Numbered from the stretch's first letter, positions 8,870 to 17,677 are shown. The stretch: 64,000 bases of DNA from Sphingobacterium sp. N143 (GCF_030325625.1 NZ_JACAIS010000012.1:80360-144359); one strand, 5' to 3'. The notes: generated by a model from the letters alone, not told the origin. A program made the numbers and translations.

Positions 8870-9394
8870 ATGATTGTTGCAACTATTATGGTGTATATGT
8901 CAATGTTATTTGGCAACCCAGAAATTTATAATTTTACCTTCAAGACGCTTGAAGGACAAGAGGTAAAAATGTCCGATTTCAAAGGGAAAAAAATACTGAT
9001 TGTAAATACTGCCTCAAAATGTGGATTTACAAAACAGTACAAAGACCTTGAGGAGCTGCACAAAACCTTTGGGGATAAATTGGTGATTATTGGTTTTCCA
9101 GCGAATAATTTTGGACAACAGGAACCAGGATCAAATGCCCAAATTCAGGAATTCTGTGAGCAGAACTATGGCGTAGACTTCTTAATGGCAGAAAAAGTAG
9201 ATGTGAAAGGTGAGCAGATTTCGCCATTGTTTAAATATTTGATCACACAAAATAACCCAGATTTTACTGGAGATATCAAATGGAACTTTGAGAAATTCCT
9301 GATTGATGAAAATGGTCAATTGGTACACCGGTTCCGCTCGGCAGTCAATCCATTAGATCCAGCTATCGTGAATTGGGTACAGAACAAAAAATAA
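8870..9394 (+). CDS. Glutathione peroxidase family (thiol peroxidase), Cys type
   Basis: 174 aa. The peroxidatic residue is Cys51 in NTASKCGFT, in place of selenocysteine. The Gln of FGQQEPG and the Trp of KWNFEKFL complete the catalytic set. Cys96 in FCEQNYGVDF sits where the resolving Cys lies in thioredoxin-dependent GPx-like enzymes, while the middle Cys of the usual PCNQF motif is Ala here (FPANNFG). So the enzyme probably reduces hydroperoxides with thioredoxin rather than glutathione. The first 15 residues are hydrophobic and carry extra Met codons at positions 7, 10 and 12; the true start could be one of these. A perfect palindrome terminator overlaps the stop codon. Confidence 0.9.
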   Translation: MIVATIMVYMSMLFGNPEIYNFTFKTLEGQEVKMSDFKGKKILIVNTASKCGFTKQYKDLEELHKTFGDKLVIIGFPANNFGQQEPGSNAQIQEFCEQNYGVDFLMAEKVDVKGEQISPLFKYLITQNNPDFTGDIKWNFEKFLIDENGQLVHRFRSAVNPLDPAIVNWVQNKK

Positions 9395-9426
9395 AAAAGA
9401 GCTGCAGGATCCTGCAGCTCTTTTTT
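9393..9426. terminator. Bidirectional terminator, 34-nt perfect palindrome
   Basis: AAAAAAGAGCTGCAGGA with its full reverse complement, giving A6 and T6 flanks on both strands. It ends both the peroxidase transcript and the convergent serine hydrolase transcript. Its first bases form the peroxidase stop codon. Confidence 0.9.
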
Positions 9427-9429
9427 ATT

Positions 9430-10560
9430 TTACTTGATAAAGGTGTCATATAAGGCACGGATACAATCCCTGAGAAGTGGGTTGAATTCTTCGCTGTCAG
9501 GAAGATTGCAGCCATTGGTGATAACGACAAAACCAAACTTTCTTTCTGGATTGAAAAACATGGCGCTATATAGTCCATAAGCCGAACCTGTATGCCCTGT
9601 AAGGCTAACTTCAGGAATTACTTCATGGTTATTCATAATCGCCAAACCATAGCCAGATTCCTTGTTAACAGCAGACTGCATGGTTTTTGCATATTCCCTC
9701 CCCATAATTCTTTCTCCTTGGCTATAACCGTAATTCATCTGCATAAGCATGTATTTTGCCAGATCTATAGCGGATATTTTCATACCACCAGTGGGAGAGA
9801 GTACCGGTGTACTGCGGCCTAATTGATACTTATTGATTTCTTCCCGACGAGGATGATACGCATTGGGTTCGATATGGAAAACGCCCTGTTCATCAAAAGT
9901 ATATAAAGGAATAAATCTTGTGTGATCCAGTGAGTCAATGCAATATCCACCGTATAGATTAAGAGGCTTGAGGATATGGTTGGAGATGTACGTATCGAAA
10001 CGTGTACCTGTTAGGTTCTCCAAAACTGCCCCTGCCATATTAAAATTGAGGTTACAGTATTGATATCGACTGCCAGGTTCATAGTGGTTGTATGAATTTT
10101 TCCAATTCGGATTTTTAGCAGGATTAATGACATCCAGGTCGAAGTATCCATTACTGTCATTAATACTCGAGGTATGCGAAAGTACCATTCTTAGCGTAAT
10201 TTTTTTATCAGGATAATATGGATTTCTGATGGGAAAACCAATTAAACTGCCGAAGTCATCATCCAATGCACAGTCGCCTTTTTCAATAAGCTGCATAAAC
10301 GAAGTGGCTGTAAAAGATTTCGAGATTGAGGCGATTCGAAAAATATCATTTTCCTGAAAAACTGTTTTGTCTTCCAGATTTTTATAACCGTAATTTTTAT
10401 GAAAGTCGACCTTATTGTTCTTAACCACCACCACATTAAGCCCTATCGCTTTATATTGCTTCATGATTGCAGTTATCTTTTGATCTATCTGGGATTCCTG
10501 CCCAAATGATAGTAGAGATAGTAGAGGGATCTGTAATAGGAAAAGAATGATTTTTTTCAT
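9430..10560 (-). CDS. Serine hydrolase, class C beta-lactamase/penicillin-binding family, secreted
   Basis: 376 aa with a signal peptide (residues 1-20, cut before QESQ). The SxxK motif is S78-I-S-K81 within RIASISKSFTA, the YxN motif is Y168-C-N170, and the KTG-equivalent is HTG in LTGHTGSAYG. These are the three motifs of the serine beta-lactamase/D-aminopeptidase/esterase family. Length is standard for the family. The substrate (peptidoglycan peptide, ester or D-amino acid peptide) cannot be told from sequence, and a true beta-lactamase is not implied. It lies 38 bp downstream of the LysR-type gene, so the regulator may be cotranscribed. Confidence 0.88.
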   Translation of the reverse strand: MKKIILFLLQIPLLSLLSFGQESQIDQKITAIMKQYKAIGLNVVVVKNNKVDFHKNYGYKNLEDKTVFQENDIFRIASISKSFTATSFMQLIEKGDCALDDDFGSLIGFPIRNPYYPDKKITLRMVLSHTSSINDSNGYFDLDVINPAKNPNWKNSYNHYEPGSRYQYCNLNFNMAGAVLENLTGTRFDTYISNHILKPLNLYGGYCIDSLDHTRFIPLYTFDEQGVFHIEPNAYHPRREEINKYQLGRSTPVLSPTGGMKISAIDLAKYMLMQMNYGYSQGERIMGREYAKTMQSAVNKESGYGLAIMNNHEVIPEVSLTGHTGSAYGLYSAMFFNPERKFGFVVITNGCNLPDSEEFNPLLRDCIRALYDTFIK

Positions 10561-10598
10561 GTCGACATGGAACGATAAGGTTTATAATCCAGTGTTTA

Positions 10599-11477
10599 TC
10601 AAGTGTTAAATTTAAGGTATTCTTTTTGAATGCACTCAATAAATTCACCAAGAGCACTATTTTTGCTTTTTATGTTGGAAACTAAAATAACCTCAGTTTT
10701 ACTATCCATATCATTAAGTGTCATGGTTTTCAACTTTAGATGGGGATACTGTTTGATTGTGGAGGCAGGGACGACAGCAAATCCGAGACCCTGAGAAACA
10801 AGTTCGAGGATCGAGGACATTGAGTTGCTTTGATGCACAATTTTTGGCTCAAATCCCATACGATTACAGGTATTGATGACTAGCCTGTGGTACTCGGAAG
10901 CATATTTTTGATTGAAAGAAATAAAGTTTTCATTAAAGAAGTTGACTCCTTCAAAATTAACCTTTGCAGATCCAACAATCACCAAAGGATCCGCAAATAA
11001 AGGGGTTACAAGTAATTCGTTGGAATAAATGGGGGCACGCATAATCCCCAGGTCTAATTTCCCATTTTCCAAAGCCATTTTTTGCTTCTGTGTTGAGGTT
11101 TCGAATAAGCTGACTCTAAGATATGGAAATTGCTGTTGAATCTGTTTCAATACCGTTGCCAGCATCTGTTTTGGTGTTGAACTGATATAACCTAGTTTAA
11201 ATTCGCCTGAGATATTATTATGGATCTGTTTGGTAATCGTCTTACTATGTTCAATATTCTGTAAGATTTCGACCACCTCTTCTAAGAAATACTTGCCTGC
11301 CTCAGTGAGTTCTACCCGTTTATTTGTTCTAAAAAAGAGAATGACACCAAGTTCGTCTTCAAGGTCCTTAATTTGTCTGCTTAGGGGTGGCTGAGATATG
11401 AATAAACGTTCTGCCGCCCTTCCAAAATGAAGTTCTTCGGCAACTGTTTTGAAATAAATAAGATGTCGGATTTCCAT
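10599..11477 (-). CDS. LysR family transcriptional regulator
   Basis: The start was set at MEIRHLIYFKTV because the LysR helix-turn-helix begins there; a further ten upstream codons are open but not needed. Residues 1-60 form the winged HTH (AEELHFGRAAERLFISQPPLSRQIKDLEDELG), quoted here only for position, and residues about 90-290 form the periplasmic-binding-type effector domain (GEFKLGYISSTPKQML). LysR regulators usually control a divergent neighbour, here the SAM-dependent methyltransferase at 11567, through the 89-bp spacer. The serine hydrolase downstream is another candidate target. The effector is unknown. Confidence 0.9.
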   Translation of the reverse strand: MEIRHLIYFKTVAEELHFGRAAERLFISQPPLSRQIKDLEDELGVILFFRTNKRVELTEAGKYFLEEVVEILQNIEHSKTITKQIHNNISGEFKLGYISSTPKQMLATVLKQIQQQFPYLRVSLFETSTQKQKMALENGKLDLGIMRAPIYSNELLVTPLFADPLVIVGSAKVNFEGVNFFNENFISFNQKYASEYHRLVINTCNRMGFEPKIVHQSNSMSSILELVSQGLGFAVVPASTIKQYPHLKLKTMTLNDMDSKTEVILVSNIKSKNSALGEFIECIQKEYLKFNT

Positions 11478-11566
11478 CGATACTTTTTTGGTATGAATTA
11501 ATGACAAAATAGATATTTTTAATGAATTTTAGTTAGTGTTACCTTTAAATTATTAAAAATTAAGCT

Positions 11567-12280
11567 ATGAATAAAGCGACACTACAAGAGATTGAAGTAA
11601 GATTCGACAAAGATGTCGAACGTTTTTCTAATTTAGAAACAGGGCAGGCTACAACCATGGATGCAGTCTGGAATATGGAACTTATCACTGATGCGATCGT
11701 TAGACTGTATCCAGATCTTGAAAACGTGTTGGATATCGGTTGTGGAGCTGGAAATTATGATGTGAAATTACTCCAAAAAACACAAGCGAATCCAAACGTA
11801 ACCTTGGTAGATTTAAGTCAGCCAATGTTGGATAGGGCGAAGGAGCGTGTGGGAGTCATGACTCAGGGTGAAATCCAGATAATTAAACGTGATTTTCGCG
11901 ATGCTGTATTAGACGAAGACAAGTTTGATGTCATAATAGCAACATCGGTACTGCATCATTTAAGAGATGACCAGGACTGGGAAAATGCTTTTCTGAAGCT
12001 CTTTAATTTACTTAAAAAAGGAGGAAGCTTGTGGATCTTTGATTTAATTGAACAAAATAACACACACCTTCAGGAATTAATTTATAGGGAAAAATATGGT
12101 GAATATTTAACTCATTTAAAGGATGAGGCATATCGCGATCATGTTTTTGCCTATGTCGCACATGAGGATACACCAAGATCGCTCGTTTACCAGCTCAATT
12201 TATTGTCTAAAGTAGGATTTAAAGAAGTGGATGTCTTGCATAAAAACCTCTGTTTTGCGTCTTATGTGGCGTTTAAATGA
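11567..12280 (+). CDS. Class I SAM-dependent methyltransferase
   Basis: 237 aa. Motif I is VLDIGCGAGNYD (about residues 56-67), the acidic loop after strand 2 is VTLVDLSQPMLDRAK, and the motif IV region is FDVIIATSVLHHL. This is a Rossmann-fold methyltransferase of the UbiE/small-molecule type. The length and lack of extra domains suggest a small-molecule substrate. It is divergent from the LysR gene, which may regulate it. A TACCTTTA sequence about 25 nt before the start could be its -7 box. Confidence 0.85.
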   Translation: MNKATLQEIEVRFDKDVERFSNLETGQATTMDAVWNMELITDAIVRLYPDLENVLDIGCGAGNYDVKLLQKTQANPNVTLVDLSQPMLDRAKERVGVMTQGEIQIIKRDFRDAVLDEDKFDVIIATSVLHHLRDDQDWENAFLKLFNLLKKGGSLWIFDLIEQNNTHLQELIYREKYGEYLTHLKDEAYRDHVFAYVAHEDTPRSLVYQLNLLSKVGFKEVDVLHKNLCFASYVAFK

Positions 12281-12310
12281 TGAGTATTCAAAACTATAAT
12301 ACATAAATAA

Positions 12311-12331
12311 GGCGATACGGGGAGTATCGCC
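12311..12331 (-). terminator. Hairpin, probable terminator of the 41-codon gene
   Basis: GGCGATAC / GTATCGCC, 8-bp stem and 5-nt loop. On the minus strand it is followed by TTATTTAT. It lies 51 nt past the stop of the small minus-strand gene, and also 30 nt past the methyltransferase on the plus strand, where there is no T-run. Confidence 0.55.
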
Positions 12332-12382
12332 ATAAAATCACACTAACTATTAAAAAACCTATAGGACTAGGAATTTACAAAT

Positions 12383-12508
12383 TCAATAAACCAACTTCTG
12401 TTTGATATTATTTTTCCCTTCGTTGATCTCGCCGATAAACGAGATATCAAATAAATAATAAAATGTAATTATTAAGGTCAATACTTCAAAAAAATGTAGT
12501 ATTTCCAT
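12383..12508 (-). CDS. Small membrane protein, 41 aa, unrecognised
   Basis: An open frame of 41 codons plus stop. It encodes MEILHFFEVLTLIITFYYLF at residues 1-20 (a likely single membrane helix over residues about 6-25), followed by DISFIGEINEGKNN and a basic tail ending KQKLVY. The frame has a near-consensus promoter 10-40 nt upstream (12518-12548) and a hairpin after the stop, so it looks like a stand-alone unit. I recognise no family. An alternative is a non-coding RNA from the same promoter, since a stem (ATCTCG/CGAGAT) lies inside the frame. Confidence 0.55.
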   Translation of the reverse strand: MEILHFFEVLTLIITFYYLFDISFIGEINEGKNNIKQKLVY

Positions 12509-12517
12509 TGGTTTACG

Positions 12518-12548
12518 TAAAGATATATGTTTATTTTTTAAATACAAA
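12518..12548 (-). promoter_or_regulatory. Predicted promoter of the 41-codon gene
   Basis: On the minus strand, TTTG (12545-12548), a 19-nt spacer and TATCTTTA (12518-12525). Only the last base differs from TTTG-N19-TAnnTTTG. The start codon is 9 nt after the -7 box, so the mRNA would be almost leaderless. Confidence 0.6.
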
Positions 12549-12574
12549 TAAAATTGACGAAAATTAAAAAATTA

Positions 12575-13033
12575 TTAGCATTTGATTGTCTTTAAAAATT
12601 CTATCCATGCAATCTGGTCCGTTTTAAATGTTAATTCATGTACAGAAAGTTCAGCTAAGGGTACCCATCTAAAGGACTGGAGCTTGTTATCGTCAGGCTG
12701 TTGATCCGGATCAAAGTTAAAAGCCTTTGTTGTGGTTCTGATCTGTATCGCAGATGTGTTTTCAACCTGGTAGTAAATTGATATGATCTGACTGTCGTTG
12801 AAACTGGATTTTTCGTAAAAATCAGTGGTATAGATATGTTTTACAATAGCAATGTCAAATGCACATTCCTCTTGATACTCTCTGGTCAAAGCCTCCAGTA
12901 ACCCTTCTCCGTATTCCAGCCCCCCGCCTGGAAATTTGGTGAATGATACATTTTCCGTCCTTTCATCACTGATCAGCACTTCTTGTTTTTCATTGATCAG
13001 TATTCCGTATACTCTTACGTTAAATGGAAACAT
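12575..13033 (-). CDS. Nudix hydrolase
   Basis: 152 aa. The Nudix box reads G-x5-E-x7-REYQEEC (within GGGLEYGEGLLEALTREYQ and the next EEC), with Ala replacing the last Gly of the consensus. Nudix enzymes cleave nucleoside diphosphates linked to another moiety; the substrate is not evident. The gap to the upstream hypothetical gene is 38 bp, so they may share a transcript. The YYQVE stretch and the FRWVPLAEL end are typical of small stand-alone Nudix proteins. Confidence 0.88.
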   Translation of the reverse strand: MFPFNVRVYGILINEKQEVLISDERTENVSFTKFPGGGLEYGEGLLEALTREYQEECAFDIAIVKHIYTTDFYEKSSFNDSQIISIYYQVENTSAIQIRTTTKAFNFDPDQQPDDNKLQSFRWVPLAELSVHELTFKTDQIAWIEFLKTIKC

Positions 13034-13071
13034 TATCTGGTTATGTTTTATATTATATTCAATTTTTTCTA

Positions 13072-13818
13072 CTATAGTGGCATAAAGCCGTTCTCAACTG
13101 CAAATTCATCCAATCCTATATATGAATAATGTCTTGGTAAAAACCAGCCAATGGCTTCCATGATTGTGGTAAATTCCTTCTCTGTCCTGAATTGATTCGC
13201 AACAATATTAAAAGCCAGATCTTGCGAAACCTGATTTTCATCCTTATAATTACGTGCAATAAGCATGATTTTGGCATTTTTCACACCGTAATAATCCAAA
13301 AATTCACGCAGTTGTGTACGAGCATGAGAGGGGAGGATGGTTTCTGATGGTTGTCCGACCAAAATTTCCTCATCTCTGCCAATTACCGTCTGTTCATTTT
13401 TCTGTGAGAAAATGCTATCGTCGGTATAGAACTCCCCGTTCAAGAAATAATTGACTAAATCGCCATAGGTAAATATCCAATCAGGATTTTCATTTTGTGT
13501 ATTAATTGCAATACCAAAACCTTTGGGTAGAATAAAATCTTTGACCCTGTTTTTAATGACAAAAGCTTGGAAGTTTTGATCCTTTGGTATGCTTCCCAAT
13601 TGAAAATAAGGAAATCCATCCGGACCGATAACGACTTCCGTTTCGGCCAATTTTAAGGTACATTCTGCGATATTCTGTAAAAAAGTGTCACGCCATAATT
13701 CATCCCGCTCCTCAAAAGGAACCTCCAGGAGATTATTAACGATGATGGTCTTTTCGAGATCCCCTAATCGATTGTCGTTCGCATTGTTACTATCATCAAA
13801 TAAATGTATTGTATTCAT
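13072..13818 (-). CDS. Hypothetical protein, 248 aa
   Basis: No family recognised with confidence. It is a soluble, acidic protein without signal peptide or membrane segment. Its N-terminal part (GPDGFPYFQLGSIP) and the C-terminal part about active-site-free alpha/beta patterns (NAKIMLIARNY, VSQDLAFNIVANQF) resemble the general layout of SseB-like proteins, but this is a weak impression. It lies between the DEAD-box helicase gene (52 bp upstream) and the Nudix gene on the same strand. Coding status is supported by length, normal codon use and conserved-looking hydrophobic patterning. Confidence 0.6.
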   Translation of the reverse strand: MNTIHLFDDSNNANDNRLGDLEKTIIVNNLLEVPFEERDELWRDTFLQNIAECTLKLAETEVVIGPDGFPYFQLGSIPKDQNFQAFVIKNRVKDFILPKGFGIAINTQNENPDWIFTYGDLVNYFLNGEFYTDDSIFSQKNEQTVIGRDEEILVGQPSETILPSHARTQLREFLDYYGVKNAKIMLIARNYKDENQVSQDLAFNIVANQFRTEKEFTTIMEAIGWFLPRHYSYIGLDEFAVENGFMPL

Positions 13819-13870
13819 CTTGGATTGTGATTTTGATAATTGCAGGTAAAAGTAAAAGAATAATTATAAT

Positions 13871-15061
13871 TTAACGACGTTTTCTTGATTTTGCTTGCCC
13901 TTTTCGGCGAGTGTTTTGGCTATTGGACAGCATTTTTTCCCAGCTCAATAAGAATGGGTGTTGATCATCGATGTTTACTTGTTTCTTTAACGATAATTGG
14001 AGTTTGATCCATTTTTGATTATCCTCAGCGTCACAGAGCGTAAATGCATGCCCATTGGCAGCCGAGCGTCCGGTTCTCCCGATGCGGTGTGTGTATATTT
14101 CCGGTGAGTCAGGTACTTCGTAATTTATGATAGCTTCCAGATTTGGAAAGTCTATTCCCCTGGCCAATAGGTCCGTTGAAATCAGGATGTTATCCTCTTT
14201 ATTTCTGAATTTTCGGATGATTTCTTCCCGTTGCTGCTGCGACTTTTCACCATATAAGGCCAGCGCCGAAATTCCATTCCGGCTGAGATCAGCAGCAATC
14301 CGTTCTACAGCATGTATGGTACGGGTAAAAATGATCACTTGTGATTTGATCTTGGTTTCAAGGAGATATCGGATGAGATCTTTCTTATCATTTTTATCAA
14401 CGTAAAGGACGTACTCTTCAATTTTACCCTTTTTAAAGTCTTCCCTTATTGAAATCTCAACGGGATCCTTTAATCTTTTCTGGGCAATTTTTTCCATTTC
14501 AGCAGTTTTGGTCGCTGACATAAAGATCGACTGTCTTTCAGTTGGAAGAGCTTGCAGGATTTTGTTGATCTCCATGGCGAATCCAAGATTTAACAACTGA
14601 TCAAATTCGTCGATTACTAAAGTATTTAGGTGTTTTAAATCAATGAAGCCCTGTTCCATAAAATCCAAAAGCCTGCCTGGAGTGGCTAGGATCATATGAG
14701 CATTCGCATATTCATCGAGCTGGCTTTCATAAGTTCCACCTCCATAAAAGCAGGCAAGATGGAGATCAGTTCCTGTTAAGAGATTGGCAATCCTATTTTT
14801 TGTTTGTATGCAAAGTTCACGTGTTGGAAGGAGGATGAGCACTGAAACCTGTGTTTTAGTCTCGTTTTCTAATAATCGCTGTACTATAGGAATAGCGACG
14901 GCCTCGGTTTTACCGGTCCCAGTGGGGGCAATGACCAAACAATCTTTTGCATCGAAAATAGTCGGTATGGCCATTTCTTGAACTGCCGTTAGAACGGAAA
15001 GCTGTTGCTTTTCAAGATTGGAAATAAGGAGCTTGTGGAGTTGTAGTGCTGAAAAGTTCAA
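13871..15061 (-). CDS. DEAD-box-type RNA helicase
   Basis: 396 aa, a minimal two-RecA-domain helicase. Motifs in order: Q motif region (QLSVLTAVQEMAIP), Walker A APTGTGKT (45-52), PTREL, TPGR, motif II DEFD (151-154) instead of DEAD, SAT (182-184) and HRIGRTGR (about 325-332). The C-terminal tail is basic (RRKGQAKSRKRR), as in RhlE-like proteins that bind structured RNA. Motif II with Phe in place of Ala is unusual for the family. Likely role is RNA remodelling in ribosome assembly or decay. Confidence 0.9.
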   Translation of the reverse strand: MNFSALQLHKLLISNLEKQQLSVLTAVQEMAIPTIFDAKDCLVIAPTGTGKTEAVAIPIVQRLLENETKTQVSVLILLPTRELCIQTKNRIANLLTGTDLHLACFYGGGTYESQLDEYANAHMILATPGRLLDFMEQGFIDLKHLNTLVIDEFDQLLNLGFAMEINKILQALPTERQSIFMSATKTAEMEKIAQKRLKDPVEISIREDFKKGKIEEYVLYVDKNDKKDLIRYLLETKIKSQVIIFTRTIHAVERIAADLSRNGISALALYGEKSQQQREEIIRKFRNKEDNILISTDLLARGIDFPNLEAIINYEVPDSPEIYTHRIGRTGRSAANGHAFTLCDAEDNQKWIKLQLSLKKQVNIDDQHPFLLSWEKMLSNSQNTRRKGQAKSRKRR

Positions 15062-15130
15062 AATATATCAGATTGTTGATAAACAGTATAATTATCAAAA
15101 TAATTAAAAATCTGCAAAAATTAGGAATTT

Positions 15131-15155
15131 TTCTCAAAAAGTACTAATTTGAGAA
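15131..15155. promoter_or_regulatory. Inverted repeat upstream of the E1 gene
   Basis: TTCTCAAA-N9-TTTGAGAA, a perfect 8-bp dyad in the divergent spacer between the helicase and E1 genes. It has the size of a dimeric regulator site. No regulator is known. Confidence 0.35.
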
Positions 15156-15228
15156 ATTAGAATATTCTATTTCAAATCTGAACTATTGATTGTCAATTTA
15201 TTTGATAAACACCAATTATATAGAATAA

Positions 15229-15236
15229 TATTTTTG
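15229..15236 (+). promoter_or_regulatory. Predicted -7 promoter element of the E1 gene
   Basis: TATTTTTG matches TAnnTTTG, 26 nt before the start codon at 15263. A TTTG at 15201-15204 is present at a longer than ideal spacing of 24 nt. Confidence 0.5.
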
Positions 15237-15262
15237 TTAAATTTGTTGAAACAAAAAAGAAT

Positions 15263-17677
15263 ATGTTTGATACTGCATTTGACCAAAACAATGAATCTAT
15301 TTCCGCTTTGAGCTTTGATGAGTTCAAAAAGATTATTGTGAATGATTATCGAACTGCCTTGGAAAGTCGTTACGTGAGTTTATTGGGACGTAAAGAAGTG
15401 CTTACTGGTAAGGCGAAGTTTGGTATTTTTGGCGATGGAAAAGAATTGGCACAAATTGCGATGGCTAAGGTTTTCAGAAATGGAGACTGGCGGTCGGGAT
15501 ATTACCGTGACCAAACATTTATATTTGCTTCAGGCATCAGTGATGTCTATCATTTTTTCTCACAGTTATATGCGCACCCGGATGTCGAAGCTGATCCTTC
15601 TTCAGCGGGCCGGCAGATGAACTGTCACTTTTCAACACGCGTTGTGGACGATCAAGGCAATTGGCTGGACCAGATGGTGCAGAAAAATTCCTTTTCGGAT
15701 ATATCTACCACAGGTGGTCAGATGGCCAGGGTACTGGGATTGGGGCTAGCATCCAAATTGTATAAGCAGAATAGAAATTTAGATTACTTGTCTTATTTCT
15801 CAAATAAAGGAAATGAAGTTGTATTCTGCTCAATCGGTAATGCTGCAACTTCAGAAGGTGTATTTTTTGAAGTGATCAATGCTGTTGGCGTTCATCAGAT
15901 TCCGGCAGTTATTTCCGTGTGGGATGATGGTTATGGAATTTCAGTTCCAAATGAAATTCAGACCACGAAAGGTGATATCTCTGAGGTATTGAGAGGGTTC
16001 CAGAAGGAAGAGCTGACCAATGGGATTGAAATTTTTAAAGTAAGGGGCTGGGATTATGCAGGGCTCTGTGAAACTTATGAACAGGCCACAATGATAGCAC
16101 GTGAGAAGCATATTCCATGTTTGGTGCACGTGACCGAATTGACACAACCTCAGGGACATTCTTCCTCCGGGTCGCATGAACGTTATAAATCGCAAGAGAG
16201 GTTACAATGGGAGAATGACTTCGACTGTATGTCGAAAATGAAAGAATGGATGTTAAGCTCGGGTATTGCGACTGAGGAGGAGCTGGATCAGTTAGATACC
16301 CAGGCCAAAGAATACGTCCGTCAAGAGCAAAAAAGAGCTTGGACAGATTATATAAAAACCTTAAATCAGGAAGCTAAAGAAGCCATCGGCTTATTACAGC
16401 AGATTCCTAATGAAAGAGCTGATTTTGCATCCAAAAAACTACAATCCATGGTCGAACCCTCCTTAAAGGAAGTGTATGGACAGGTTCGCAAAGTCTTGCA
16501 TGAACTAAAAGGAAAAGATACAGAAGGTAGGCTTGAACTATTGAATTGGTATAAAAAACAGCAGGAAATTAATGCAAAGCGTTATAATGCTAAGCTTTTT
16601 ACAGATGGAGTAGACTCCCCGTTTAATGTGCCCAGCGTCTCGGTTACTTATGGAGAAGAAGCTAAAATTGTTGATGGCCGTGAAGTTCTGAATCTTTGCT
16701 TTGAAGAAAACTTTAGAAGGGATGAAAGATTACTGGCATTCGGCGAAGATGTAGGTAAGATAGGCGATGTGAATCAGGGGTTTGCTGGGCTGCAGGATAA
16801 GCTTGGTGCTCACCGTATATTTGATACAGGAATCCGTGAAAATTCAATTATCGGAAAAGGGATTGGTCTGGCGATCCGCGGACTTAGACCAATTGCTGAG
16901 ATTCAATATTTAGATTATCTGATCTATGGGATTACAGTAGCCAGTGATGATCTTGCGAGTTTGAGTTACCGAACTTTTGCTGGGCAAAAAGCTCCGGTCA
17001 TTATCCGTACACGGGGACATCGGCTGGAAGGTATATGGCATTCGGGATCCCCTATGTCCGTTATCTTAGGAGCCCTGCGAGGGTTGCATGTTTGTGTACC
17101 ACGTAATATGACACAGGCAGCAGGCATGTATAATACACTTTTTCGTTCAGATGAACCTGCTATTGTTATTGAATGCCTCAATGGATATCGCTTGAAAGAG
17201 CGCTTACCTGAAAATGTAGGTGAATTTACAGTGCCAATTGGATATGCGGAATGTGTGAAAGCAGGGCAGGATATTACGGTGGTTTCCTATGGATCGACTT
17301 TACGCATCGTAGAAGAGGCGGCAGTAGAACTTGAACGGCTTGGAATATTGATCGAGATTATTGATGCACAGACTTTACAGCCATTTGATAAAGGTCAATT
17401 ATGTGCCGAGTCCCTGAAAAAAACAAATAAATTACTGGTTGTCGATGAGGATGTCCCCGGCGGGGCTTCAGCATTTATATTGCAAGAAATACTTGAAAAG
17501 CAAAACGGCTATTATTTGCTTGATAGCCAGCCGCGTACTTTGACAGCTAAAGCACATAGACCTCCCTACGGGTCAGATGGGGACTATTTTTCAAAACCAT
17601 CTTCAGATGATGTCGTCGAAGCGGTTTATGCAATTATGCACGAGGCTAATCCAGAAAAATATCCATCTATGTTTTAA
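15263..17677 (+). CDS. 2-oxoisovalerate (branched-chain 2-oxoacid) dehydrogenase E1, alpha-beta fusion
   Basis: 804 aa. Residues about 25-370 are the E1 alpha part, with the thiamine diphosphate region (VFCSIGNAATSEGVFFEVIN, ISVWDDGYGISVP). Residues about 465-800 are the E1 beta part (LLAFGEDVGKIGDVNQGFAG, GIRENSIIGKGIGLAIRGLRPIAEIQ split around position 540, VDEDVPGG near the end). A helical linker joins them. Both halves are separate genes (bkdA1/bkdA2) in many bacteria; a single-chain version is common in Bacteroidota. It decarboxylates branched-chain 2-oxoacids and passes the acyl group to lipoylated E2, feeding branched fatty acid primers or catabolism. No E2 or E3 gene is in the window. 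The terminator stem covers its last codons. Confidence 0.9.
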   Translation: MFDTAFDQNNESISALSFDEFKKIIVNDYRTALESRYVSLLGRKEVLTGKAKFGIFGDGKELAQIAMAKVFRNGDWRSGYYRDQTFIFASGISDVYHFFSQLYAHPDVEADPSSAGRQMNCHFSTRVVDDQGNWLDQMVQKNSFSDISTTGGQMARVLGLGLASKLYKQNRNLDYLSYFSNKGNEVVFCSIGNAATSEGVFFEVINAVGVHQIPAVISVWDDGYGISVPNEIQTTKGDISEVLRGFQKEELTNGIEIFKVRGWDYAGLCETYEQATMIAREKHIPCLVHVTELTQPQGHSSSGSHERYKSQERLQWENDFDCMSKMKEWMLSSGIATEEELDQLDTQAKEYVRQEQKRAWTDYIKTLNQEAKEAIGLLQQIPNERADFASKKLQSMVEPSLKEVYGQVRKVLHELKGKDTEGRLELLNWYKKQQEINAKRYNAKLFTDGVDSPFNVPSVSVTYGEEAKIVDGREVLNLCFEENFRRDERLLAFGEDVGKIGDVNQGFAGLQDKLGAHRIFDTGIRENSIIGKGIGLAIRGLRPIAEIQYLDYLIYGITVASDDLASLSYRTFAGQKAPVIIRTRGHRLEGIWHSGSPMSVILGALRGLHVCVPRNMTQAAGMYNTLFRSDEPAIVIECLNGYRLKERLPENVGEFTVPIGYAECVKAGQDITVVSYGSTLRIVEEAAVELERLGILIEIIDAQTLQPFDKGQLCAESLKKTNKLLVVDEDVPGGASAFILQEILEKQNGYYLLDSQPRTLTAKAHRPPYGSDGDYFSKPSSDDVVEAVYAIMHEANPEKYPSMF

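Noticed and set aside
12419..12450. Hairpin TGATCTCG/CGAGATATCA as a separate terminator
   Set aside because: It lies inside the 41-codon frame and has no T-run, so it is treated as part of that gene.
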